Source: a virus
Length of the DNA stretch: 24,471 nt
Direction: 5' to 3' (one strand)
Virus record (IMG/VR): IMGVR_UViG_3300030106_005397
Span: 1-24,471 of that record
The translations under genes were made by a program, and so were the position numbers. Below, piece after piece: positions 5,869 to 10,818 of the stretch (positions within the stretch are counted from its first letter, which is position 1; each line of letters starts with the position of its first letter). Below the pieces are notes generated by a model. It searched no databases. It was not told where the DNA came from and saw only the letters and a list, made by a program, of their open reading frames with translations.

Positions 5869-6140
5869 GCCAAGTGACGCAGTGCGACGTCTGTAAGATG
5901 GTTGCAGACGTTGACAGGCCCATCATGCAAGAGCGGTCTACCTATCTGGAGGAGGAGGGGGACGGCTCGACGTTTGAAGTGGCTGGATCGCCGATGAAGA
6001 TGAGCTACTACTTCACCCTTCCCACTGGGGAGTATTACGAACCCCAGAAGATTGACATCTGCACCCAATGCGCGGAGAAGGGATTGGAGGATGCTTTCCG
6101 CGCAGCGATTAGGACGCTTAAGGAGAAAGCTAGGTCATAA
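5865..6140 (+). CDS. Zinc-ribbon-like protein, 91 aa
   Basis: The ATG overlaps the previous TGA and follows AAGGAGGAAGC. C7-x2-C10 near the N-terminus and C66-x2-C69 (DICTQC) near the C-terminus form a probable four-cysteine zinc site around a beta-rich insert. A helix follows at about 72-90. It is coupled to the PP-loop gene and may act with it. No named family is recognised. Confidence 0.7.
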   Translation: MSQVTQCDVCKMVADVDRPIMQERSTYLEEEGDGSTFEVAGSPMKMSYYFTLPTGEYYEPQKIDICTQCAEKGLEDAFRAAIRTLKEKARS

Positions 6141-6185
6141 GTCTGCGGACAGGGCAGACATAATCACGGCACTAGGAGGAAGGAC

Positions 6186-6485
6186 ATGGAACAGATGGAA
6201 CAGATACAGATCAGCGAAGACATGAGGCGGAGCACAGTTGAGGCGGTTGGCTCCCTCACCCTATCACAGGCGAGGGATCTCATGCTGTCGGTCATCGAGA
6301 CTTCTGACGACCCGCACCTTCTGGCACAGATACACACTACGGCCACGGTAGTGGCGAAGACAGAGAAGCAAGAGCGTCGAGAGCGGATGCGCCGCAGGGC
6401 GTTTCATCCAGTAGACAATCCGCACGGGGATATGACATGGAACCGTAGCCGGGGATACACGGGAGGGACAGACTCATGGGAATAA
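6186..6485 (+). CDS. Hypothetical protein, 99 aa
   Basis: The ATG follows CTAGGAGGAAGGAC. Residues 1-70 are helical. Residues 59-71 (KTEKQERRERMRRR) are very basic, and the tail (72-99) is rich in Asn, Gly and Trp and probably disordered. It may contact nucleic acid. It overlaps the following HTH gene by 10 bases. Confidence 0.7.
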   Translation: MEQMEQIQISEDMRRSTVEAVGSLTLSQARDLMLSVIETSDDPHLLAQIHTTATVVAKTEKQERRERMRRRAFHPVDNPHGDMTWNRSRGYTGGTDSWE

Positions 6486-6676
6486 GGTCACAGAAGCAGA
6501 GGATCAAGGACGCCCTGGAATTGAGGCAGACCATCACCCCACTGGATGCCTTGCAGTGGTTTGGATGCTCCCGGCTTGCCGCCAGGATAAAGGATCTGCG
6601 GCGGGAGGGGATGGATATTGAGACAGTGTACGTCAAGAAGGGGCGTTCACGATACGCCTCATACAGGCTGAGATGA
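6476..6676 (+). CDS. Phage helix-turn-helix protein, 66 aa
   Basis: The protein resembles the short phage HTH family. RIKDALELRQTITPLDALQW (9-28), followed by CSRLAARIKDLRREG (31-45), fits a winged HTH with its recognition helix, and residues 48-66 (IETVYVKKGRSRYASYRL) form the wing. It is likely a transcription or replication accessory factor acting on phage DNA, and a candidate ligand for the palindromes at 432-612 or 4160-4245. The ATG follows GGGAGGGACAGACTC inside the upstream gene. The stop overlaps the next ATG. Confidence 0.7.
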   Translation: MGIRSQKQRIKDALELRQTITPLDALQWFGCSRLAARIKDLRREGMDIETVYVKKGRSRYASYRLR

Positions 6677-7020
6677 ACGATGTCTTCGACACAGAATCGA
6701 GTCTCTCTACAGCCCTACGGAAAGGCTATCATATCAGCCCTGCGGGTGATGGAGAAGCTACATTCCACAACCCCAATAACGGAAACACTTACACGATCTC
6801 AAACTTCCAGTGCGACTGCCCCGCCTCGACCTACGGGAAGGGCAACTGCAAGCATGAGGTCTGGTTGTCGCAGATGAGGCCATGCCCACACTGTGACAGG
6901 TATCAGCTACTATCCAAGGTGATGGTAGCCGGGAGCGACGATCCGCTCTTTGAATTTAGGTGCTCAAACGGGCACATATCCACCTGGGAACAGGTTGAAA
7001 AGGAGAGGAAGGAGATATAG
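6673..7020 (+). CDS. SWIM-type zinc finger protein, 115 aa
   Basis: C47-x-C49 with C59-x-H61 (QCDCP...NCKHEVWL) matches the SWIM zinc finger, known in proteins that bind DNA or partner proteins. A second metal site is suggested by C71-x2-C74 (PCPHC) with C97 and H101 (FRCSNGH), a zinc-ribbon-like tail. No nuclease or helicase domain is attached, so it is probably an adaptor or nucleic-acid-binding protein. The ATG overlaps the previous TGA, and the TAG overlaps the next GTG. Confidence 0.75.
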   Translation: MNDVFDTESSLSTALRKGYHISPAGDGEATFHNPNNGNTYTISNFQCDCPASTYGKGNCKHEVWLSQMRPCPHCDRYQLLSKVMVAGSDDPLFEFRCSNGHISTWEQVEKERKEI

Positions 7021-7253
7021 TGGAACATGGACCCTGTCACAATGACGAGCGGGGATGGCGGACTATAGGTAAGGCTCATTATGAACGGTGCTGGGGATAC
7101 ATCAAGCCAGCGATGCAAGACAGGGATGGCGAAGATATATGCGAGTGCGACAGGTGCGGTCAACTGTTCTACACCAAGTGGGTGAACCACGGCGGGGCTG
7201 ACGTTCCTTCACTTAGGGAGCTAGACTCAGACCCCTTTCACGCAGATGAATAG
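7020..7253 (+). CDS. Small Cys-rich protein, 77 aa
   Basis: The GTG start overlaps the previous TAG (TAGTG), with AAGGAG at 7009-7014 as binding site. A probable metal site is formed by C41, C43 and C46 (ICECDRCG), with C6 or C24 as possible further ligands. It is coupled to the SWIM protein upstream and could be its partner. No family is recognised. Confidence 0.6.
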   Translation: MEHGPCHNDERGWRTIGKAHYERCWGYIKPAMQDRDGEDICECDRCGQLFYTKWVNHGGADVPSLRELDSDPFHADE

Positions 7254-7261
7254 GAGGACAA

Positions 7262-7426
7262 GTGAGGATCAGCGTCGAACGTAGCACAAGCTTCTTGGTG
7301 GAGTTGGTGCGTGACAGGATTCCATTCAGCGTCCGGTACGATGGTGATGCTATCATCGTATCGGACATAGGGGAGGGCAACCCGGAGGGGAGTGATGAAA
7401 CCAAAGGTTGCGGGAAGAAAAGCTAG
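7262..7426 (+). CDS. Hypothetical protein, 54 aa
   Basis: The GTG start lies 4 bases after AGGAGG (7252-7257), right after the stop of the previous gene. The product looks like a small alpha/beta peptide: helix FLVELVRDRIP (11-21), strands SVRYDG and AIIVSDIG, and a charged tail. Its last 32 bases overlap the next gene. It is short but has a good binding site and fills the gap exactly. No family is recognised. Confidence 0.55.
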   Translation: MRISVERSTSFLVELVRDRIPFSVRYDGDAIIVSDIGEGNPEGSDETKGCGKKS

Positions 7427-7598
7427 AACGAATGGGGAACCCAAGAGCAGCTGCCCTTACAAACCGGGGATGGCCGCTAGTTCATGGCACTCAGGGTGGA
7501 ATGAAGCAAACGAAGAGTTGTCTCATTGGGGGGCAAAGCCATCGCCTCCCATTCGGATAAATAGGGGAGGACAAAGATGGACGAGGAAAGAGAAGTAG
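7395..7598 (+). CDS. Ribosome-modulation-factor-like small protein, 67 aa
   Basis: The first 40 residues follow the pattern of RMF and related short proteins (GRKARTNG, then CPY at 20-22, then SSWHSGWNEAN at 29-39). RMF binds the 30S subunit and drives ribosome dimerisation in stationary phase; RMF-like peptides are frequent in phages, with unclear roles. The 40-67 tail is basic and unrelated. The ATG at 7395 follows GGAGGGG at 7384-7390; a GTG one codon earlier is possible. It overlaps the Rad52-like gene by 22 bases. Confidence 0.55.
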   Translation: MKPKVAGRKARTNGEPKSSCPYKPGMAASSWHSGWNEANEELSHWGAKPSPPIRINRGGQRWTRKEK

Positions 7599-8155
7599 CG
7601 GAGAGGTATTACCTGGACAAGTTGAAAGATCCGTTCCCGATTGAGAAGGTGAAGTATCGTCAGGGTCCGGGCGGTAAGCAACTCGCCTACATCGATGCGC
7701 GAGACGTGGCCGACAGGCTGGACGAGGTCGTCGGTCAGGCTTTCTGGCAGAACAGGTATACCTGCGTCAACGGTGTTACCGTCTGCGAGATCGGACTTAA
7801 GGTGGACGGGGAGTGGGCGTGGAAGGCAGACGGCGCACCGGAGACAACGATAGAAGCGGAGAAGGGTGCGCTTTCAGACGCCTTCAAGAGAGCGGGAGTA
7901 AAGTGGGGCATTGCCCGATACCTGTATGACGATGCACCTCCACCGCCACAGGAGCAACCACAACAGGAACCCCCGGCGTGGGTAACAGATTCCGGTGGGG
8001 AACAGGGGCATACCCCCCCATCAGAGAAGCAGATGAACTACCTGAGAAAGCTCCTGTCCTCAAAATCTGAGGCAGAGCGGGACAAGTTTATGCAGGGTCT
8101 TGGACCTAACCCATCGAAACAGGACGTGTCCAAGGCCATTGACCAACTCAAATAG
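7577..8155 (+). CDS. Rad52-like single-strand annealing protein, 192 aa
   Basis: Residues about 17-117 match the Rad52/22 core: DPFPIEKVKYRQ, AYIDARDVADRLDEVVG, the glycine/alanine turn KADGAPETTIEAEKGALSDAFKRAGVKWGIARYLY. Such phage proteins form rings on single-stranded DNA and anneal complementary strands, for recombination-dependent replication and end repair. Residues 118-150 are a Pro/Gln-rich linker, and 150-192 form a helical tail that may bind a single-strand binding protein. The ATG follows GGGGAGGACAAAG. With RusA downstream it makes a compact recombination set; an exonuclease partner is not visible here. Confidence 0.85.
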   Translation: MDEEREVAERYYLDKLKDPFPIEKVKYRQGPGGKQLAYIDARDVADRLDEVVGQAFWQNRYTCVNGVTVCEIGLKVDGEWAWKADGAPETTIEAEKGALSDAFKRAGVKWGIARYLYDDAPPPPQEQPQQEPPAWVTDSGGEQGHTPPSEKQMNYLRKLLSSKSEAERDKFMQGLGPNPSKQDVSKAIDQLK

Positions 8156-8180
8156 GCAGGGGGATGGCTCACCCTCTGCC
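8155..8180 (+). promoter_or_regulatory. Hairpin preceding the terminator
   Basis: GGCAGGGGG (8155-8163) pairs with CCCTCTGCC (8172-8180), with one G-U, around an 8-nt loop. It begins at the last base of the Rad52 stop codon and sits six bases before the terminator stem. It may protect the upstream mRNA or form an attenuator with the next stem. Confidence 0.5.
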
Positions 8181-8185
8181 CTCCG

Positions 8186-8225
8186 CCCCCGCCGCCCTGT
8201 TCTGGGGTGGGGCGGTGGGGGTTTT
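8186..8225 (+). terminator. GC-rich intrinsic terminator or attenuator
   Basis: A 12-bp stem, 8186-8197 with 8210-8221 (one G-U), encloses a 12-nt loop and is followed by TTTT. It splits the recombination genes: Rad52-like upstream, RHH-like, HNH-like and RusA downstream. The T run is short, so partial read-through or antitermination is likely. Confidence 0.7.
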
Positions 8226-8246
8226 ACCATAAAGGACTGCGGCACA

Positions 8247-8507
8247 GTGGCTTACAGAGACTTTGTTGTTGAGACATACAAAGAAACAATTAAGAAAACA
8301 AGCCAAGCCATGGAGAAAAACCGGAAGCCGTATGGCGAGAACAAGCTGCCGCGCCTGTACCTCTTGGAGTTGTCAGGCGATACGGTCATCCGGGATTTCA
8401 AGCGGGTGTGTGAGGAGCGGGACCTGGTTATATCCAAGGTTGTGCGGACGATGTTGCGTGAGTTCACGGAGGAGTTCAATAACCTCCCGCCAGAAGAACG
8501 GTTCTGA
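8247..8507 (+). CDS. Ribbon-helix-helix-like protein, 86 aa
   Basis: A GTG start (VAYRDFVV) at 8247, after AAAGGA (8231-8236), keeps the gene downstream of the terminator. The frame is open further upstream through the GC-rich stem but has no binding site there; an ATG at MEKNRKPYG is another choice. The C-terminal part (about 52-78: DTVIRDFKRVCEERDLVISKVVRTMLREF) has the strand-helix-turn-helix pattern of CopG/Arc proteins. A role as a DNA-binding regulator of this sub-operon is inferred. Confidence 0.6.
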   Translation: MAYRDFVVETYKETIKKTSQAMEKNRKPYGENKLPRLYLLELSGDTVIRDFKRVCEERDLVISKVVRTMLREFTEEFNNLPPEERF

Positions 8508-8508
8508 T

Positions 8509-8835
8509 GTGAAACGTAACAAGCGGTTCGTTCAAGATGCGTGGTATCGGGACAAGGTGTTGGCACCGGAGCGTGACACGTGCGATATGTGCGGCATCAA
8601 GTTTGTGCGGGGCGACAGGATTGAGGGTCACCACACATTCGGGAAGCAGTGGAGGAAAAACTGCAAGAGCCATGAGCGCATACACGTAGACTTCAGGATG
8701 ATCAAGGTGCACTATGATTGCCACCAACAGGCACACGCCGGGGTCAACACTGACGAGGCAACCATAGAAACTCTGTTGGAGATCGTGGGCGACTGCGCCC
8801 TATCTGACCACTTGGAAAAGGCGGGGTATGTATAA
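8509..8835 (+). CDS. HNH-like zinc-binding nuclease candidate, 108 aa
   Basis: The GTG start lies just after the previous TGA (8505-8507). C25-x2-C28 (CDMCG) and H68-x2-C71 (HYDC) could bind a structural zinc. IEGHHTFG (38-45) supplies a catalytic-like HH pair, and C71-H72 with H76 follow. This order resembles HNH endonucleases used in phage recombination or packaging, but the central Asn is not obvious. It overlaps RusA by 8 bases, suggesting joint DNA processing. A non-catalytic zinc protein is the alternative. Confidence 0.55.
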   Translation: MKRNKRFVQDAWYRDKVLAPERDTCDMCGIKFVRGDRIEGHHTFGKQWRKNCKSHERIHVDFRMIKVHYDCHQQAHAGVNTDEATIETLLEIVGDCALSDHLEKAGYV

Positions 8836-9190
8836 GCTGCAATTAGAACTGAAGGGTAAGCTCCCGAAGATGAACACCTCCCACACACGGGGGAGACACT
8901 GGAGCGTGGGCCACAGAGAGGCTGAATACTGGCACAAGCGCGTGTGGGCAGAGATGCAGGGGAAGAAGCCCGATCGTCCCTTAAAACGGGCGACAGGCAC
9001 CTTCACGCGGCACTCAGCCAGGGAGCCTGACTTTGAGAACCTCGCCTACTCCTTCAAGGAGATCATCGATGCCCTCGTTAAGTTGGATATCCTGGAGGAT
9101 GACGCACCCACCAACCTGACCAGAACATACGGATGGGAGAAGGCCAAGCCATCCTCTGGCAAGGTCACCATACTACTGGAGGAAGTATGA
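8828..9190 (+). CDS. rusA: RusA-like Holliday junction resolvase, 120 aa
   Basis: RusA enzymes cut four-way DNA junctions as metal-dependent dimers. Visible family features are the KLPKMNTSHTR N-terminus, REPDFENLAYSFKEIIDALVK at 65-85 and LEDDAP at 89-94. The acidic cluster D68, E70, D81 and D91/D92 with K77 fits the active site. In E. coli RusA the second residue of the pair is Asp (D72), here Glu (E70). Its 120 aa equal the usual length. The ATG lies inside the HNH-like gene, and the stop overlaps the next ATG. It probably resolves branches made by recombination-dependent replication before packaging. Confidence 0.85.
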   Translation: MYKLQLELKGKLPKMNTSHTRGRHWSVGHREAEYWHKRVWAEMQGKKPDRPLKRATGTFTRHSAREPDFENLAYSFKEIIDALVKLDILEDDAPTNLTRTYGWEKAKPSSGKVTILLEEV

Positions 9191-9360
9191 TCAGCGAGAT
9201 CGACAAGTTCCTGGCCCCCCTGGTATACAGGGCACAGCTTCTGTGCGGGACAACCGTAGCCAAAGACATTCCTAACAAGGACAGACGATGGAAGAGGAAT
9301 ACAGGAAATACAGAGAGGAACTCGACGCACTCCACAAGGAGTACAGATTCAACCGAATAG
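9187..9360 (+). CDS. Hypothetical protein, 57 aa
   Basis: The ATG overlaps the RusA stop (ATGA) and follows GGAGGAAGT. Residues 1-35 look like a helix plus a short basic stretch. Residues 36-57 are Thr/Ser/Arg/Asn-rich and lie in the 73-bp overlap with the next gene, so they may be unconstrained. The coupling to RusA supports translation, but the long overlap argues for caution. Confidence 0.45.
   Translation: MISEIDKFLAPLVYRAQLLCGTTVAKDIPNKDRRWKRNTGNTERNSTHSTRSTDSTE
9284..9306 (+). repeat. 23-bp exact repeat, copy 2
   Basis: This is identical to 3754-3776 and spans the start codon (9288) of the next gene. In frame it reads MEEEYR. Confidence 0.8.
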
Positions 9361-9563
9361 ACAGGGTAGGCACAATCCCCAAGGACATCTTAAATAAACG
9401 GCGACACTTGTCGGGGCTGGTATACGAACATGCCCGGAAGAGGTGGCAGGCTGTGCCTGAAGACATTAAGATGCAGCTGCATTGGAGGGTGTCTGCGTTA
9501 AAAGGTAGCGTTCGATACCGCAGGCTGACACTTGTGCCAAATAAAATTCTTGACGAGGGCTGA
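9288..9563 (+). CDS. Hypothetical helical protein, 91 aa
   Basis: The ATG follows AAGGACAGACG. The protein is highly charged and helical: residues 1-20 (MEEEYRKYREELDALHKEYR) could be coiled coil, and a second helix spans about 33-60. No family is recognised. It closes the RusA-led gene run; the structured non-coding segment follows its TGA. Confidence 0.65.
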   Translation: MEEEYRKYREELDALHKEYRFNRIDRVGTIPKDILNKRRHLSGLVYEHARKRWQAVPEDIKMQLHWRVSALKGSVRYRRLTLVPNKILDEG

Positions 9564-9594
9564 CCCGTGGCCTATCTTGTCTATCGTGCGGCTG

Positions 9595-9600
9595 TATAAT
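9595..9600 (+). promoter_or_regulatory. Consensus -10 box of a candidate small RNA
   Basis: TATAAT is a perfect -10 hexamer. No good -35 lies 16-18 bp upstream (CTATCT at 9572-9577), so the promoter would need an activator or be weak. Transcription would start near 9607, leading into the hairpin and T tract ending at 9705. Confidence 0.4.
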
Positions 9601-9606
9601 TGGGAG

Positions 9607-9705
9607 ACACGTGCGAGGATATAGGTTTTAAGCCCTAGCCGACATACCTCCATGGGTTCCCTTTCTGGCCGCACAGTTAGAAAGAACGGCTAGGGTTTTT
9701 ATTTT
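9607..9705 (+). ncRNA. Candidate structured small RNA, about 100 nt
   Basis: The span runs from the predicted start after TATAAT to the T-rich tail and contains no gene. A closing stem, 9630-9641 with 9687-9698 (9 bp of CCCTAGCCG/CGGCTAGGG plus G-U and A-U pairs), encloses a 45-nt interior with an inner stem, 9661-9666 with 9679-9684 (CTTTCT/AGAAAG). The tail T5-A-T4 acts as terminator. It may be only the leader and terminator of the early operon. The presence of both a -10 box and a terminator favours a discrete RNA. Confidence 0.4.
9633..9705 (+). terminator. Terminator-like stem with T-rich tail
   Basis: CCCTAGCCG (9633-9641) pairs with CGGCTAGGG (9687-9695), followed by TTTTTATTTT (9696-9705). 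The long loop is itself folded. It ends transcripts of the upstream recombination genes and of the candidate small RNA. CCTAGCCG is shared with the 3' arm of the first terminator (1531-1538). Confidence 0.55.
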
Positions 9706-9714
9706 GTGTTGCGT

Positions 9715-9738
9715 CTCCCGCCGAAAGGCTAATGGGAG
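9715..9738 (+). other. Hairpin with GAAA tetraloop and 4-nt bulge
   Basis: CTCCC (9715-9719) pairs with GGGAG (9734-9738), and GCC (9720-9722) pairs with GGC (9727-9729) around a GAAA loop. TAAT (9730-9733) is bulged on the 3' side. GNRA loops plus bulges are typical of folded RNAs that make tertiary contacts. Confidence 0.5.
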
Positions 9739-9748
9739 GATGTGACAC

Positions 9749-9777
9749 GGGGGCAAGAAGGGGGGAATCTTGCTCCC
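9749..9777 (+). other. 10-bp hairpin with a G-rich loop
   Basis: GGGGGCAAGA (9749-9758) pairs with TCTTGCTCCC (9768-9777), with one G-U. The 9-nt loop AGGGGGGAA is almost all purine with six G in a row. It lies just upstream of the three-way junction. Confidence 0.55.
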
Positions 9778-9782
9778 AGTAA

Positions 9783-9860
9783 GGGTTGGCTCCGCTTGTT
9801 GTGGGGGAGCAACAGTTAGCGGTTTCGGAAATCCCGTAACCGTTAATGCGGAGCCAACCC
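9783..9860 (+). ncRNA. 78-nt near-perfect three-way junction element
   Basis: The stem P1 is 13 perfect base pairs, 9783-9795 with 9848-9860 (GGGTTGGCTCCGC/GCGGAGCCAACCC). P2 is 9797-9801 with 9810-9814 (TGTTG/CAACA). P3 is 9816-9824 with 9838-9846 (one G-U), then a T-T mismatch and CGG/CCG closing a 5-nt loop. Only single bases (9796, 9815, 9847) are unpaired at the junction. No T tract follows on either strand, so it is not an ordinary terminator, and no coding frame explains it. Whether it acts as RNA or as DNA is unknown. Confidence 0.6.
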
Positions 9861-9863
9861 ACA

Positions 9864-9957
9864 AATAAGAGTCGTTGCGTGGGGCTGGCGACTATAAACA
9901 AACGCCACCGGATCGGGCACGATACGCCGCACCGCTTTCCCGGCGGTTACTGGAGAG
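9864..9957 (+). other. Further structured leader before gene 9958
   Basis: AGTCG (9870-9874) pairs with CGACT (9889-9893), and ACCGC (9931-9935) pairs with GCGGT (9943-9947). GGCG (9887-9890) could alternatively pair with CGCC (9903-9906). No clear promoter is visible. The segment continues the run of hairpins that fills 9607-9893. Confidence 0.4.
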
Positions 9958-10203
9958 ATGAAACCCCAGGATGCGAAAGCTAGGGCGTCTTCTCCGGTAT
10001 ATTGTGTGGTCACGGACGCTGACCTTAAACGCCCGATCTTTGGGTGCGTGGATTGGGGGGTGCTTGTGGTTTATGCCTTGGAATCGGACTTGGAAGTGGT
10101 CTTACAGACGGAAGGACAATACGATGTCAGGAGCGTACGAGAAGTTTATCAAGACGCAAGTGAAGCAGAGTTTTTCAAGCGTGCTACAGAGAGCAGTAGA
10201 TAG
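9958..10203 (+). CDS. Possible small protein, 81 aa
   Basis: The ATG follows GGAGAG very closely (2 bases), a poor spacing. The sequence is protein-like, with hydrophobic strands (PVYCVVTDADLKRPIFGCVDWGVLVVYAL split by charged turns) and an acidic C-terminus. Its last 80 bases overlap the gene at 10124 in another frame, a long overlap for this phage. An alternative frame beginning at 9971 joins the downstream gene but gives a Trp/Arg-rich N-terminus without a binding site. No family is recognised. Confidence 0.4.
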   Translation: MKPQDAKARASSPVYCVVTDADLKRPIFGCVDWGVLVVYALESDLEVVLQTEGQYDVRSVREVYQDASEAEFFKRATESSR

Positions 10204-10444
10204 CAATCAACTTAGCAACGATGCCTGGATGCAAGCACTTAAGTGGGCAGACACTGCTTCCCTGGAAGAGATATCCAGTAAGGCTGCCAAGTGGACAAAG
10301 AGACTTGATGAACTGGAGGGTCCGCCGCCAGAGATAGATACCACCAGAGAACAGTTTATAGAGGGGTGGAGGACAACGGCAGAAAATGAGACACTGCTTA
10401 TGGATGAACTGCTAGGTAGGATCTACGATTCGATCAACTCGTAA
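10124..10444 (+). CDS. Hypothetical helical protein, 106 aa
   Basis: The ATG (MSGAYEKFIKTQVKQ) follows GGAAGGA (10110-10116), which decides this start over the open frame upstream. The protein is helical and acidic, with a predicted helical bundle and a tail TTAENETLLMDELLGRIYDSI. No family is recognised. It is the last rightward gene: its stop (TAA, 10442-10444) lies 22 bases inside the convergent endolysin gene, so the two transcripts are antisense there and no terminator separates them. Confidence 0.7.
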   Translation: MSGAYEKFIKTQVKQSFSSVLQRAVDSNQLSNDAWMQALKWADTASLEEISSKAAKWTKRLDELEGPPPEIDTTREQFIEGWRTTAENETLLMDELLGRIYDSINS

Positions 10445-10818
10445 TGAGGTAGGTCATCAAAATTATTATCCCTTACTTTCCAATCCCTATTCCAATCTCC
10501 ACCCCATCTCAGAATGACGCCATGCTGATCAGCAACGCCCATAACGTAACCAGCAAAATAATTAAAACGCTCTCTGTCAGTCCAATCGATAGGATACGGG
10601 ACCACATCCACGGCCAGAGAGGGTGACTGATTATGCCTGCTGTCAGGCCACTGAACGTGCGAACGGCCCGTTCTAAAAAGCTCATTCTGTGTTTCCTCGT
10701 CCCGGTATCCAGTTAGAACTGCACAGTCGAAAACCTTTACGACCTCATTCAACACTAGCTGAATACGGTCATCACACTCACTCAGCCTACGCAGTGAGGC
10801 GGTGCCAAATTTGGGCAT
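10423..10818 (-). CDS. M15-family peptidase endolysin, 131 aa
   Basis: The protein resembles phage D-alanyl or L-alanyl-D-glutamate peptidases (VanY/M15) that cut peptidoglycan cross-bridges for lysis. The zinc and catalytic signature is S60-R-H62 ... A69-x-D71 followed by VVPYPIDW, and D122-L-P-H125-Y-E127 near the end. Residues about 35-50 (LTGYRDEETQNELF) fit the family's R/Q substrate region. No signal peptide or membrane segment is present, so it needs the upstream holins for access. The ATG overlaps the previous TGA and follows GAGGAAA. Confidence 0.85.
   Translation of the reverse strand: MPKFGTASLRRLSECDDRIQLVLNEVVKVFDCAVLTGYRDEETQNELFRTGRSHVQWPDSRHNQSPSLAVDVVPYPIDWTDRERFNYFAGYVMGVADQHGVILRWGGDWNRDWKVRDNNFDDLPHYELIES

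Noticed and set aside
8100-8246. Upstream extension of the RHH-like gene into the terminator
   Set aside because: The extension would translate the GC-rich stem and overlap the Rad52 gene end, and it has no ribosome binding site.
8263-8508. Upstream extension of the HNH-like gene
   Set aside because: It lies wholly within the RHH-like gene in another frame, and its Arg/Ser/Cys-rich composition is shadow-like. The GTG at 8509 is placed just after the previous stop.
9595-9705. tRNA or tmRNA gene
   Set aside because: No anticodon arm, T-loop or acceptor pairing in the usual places. The fold is a long stem with an inner hairpin and T-rich tail.
9628-9901. Two - strand frames of 74-78 residues in the structured block
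   Set aside because: Proline-rich random composition over the inverted repeats, with no binding site. The structure explains the sequence better.
9971-10123. Earlier start for gene 10124-10444
   Set aside because: The extension is Trp/Arg-rich, has no SD, and the GGAAGGA before 10124 fits the later start.
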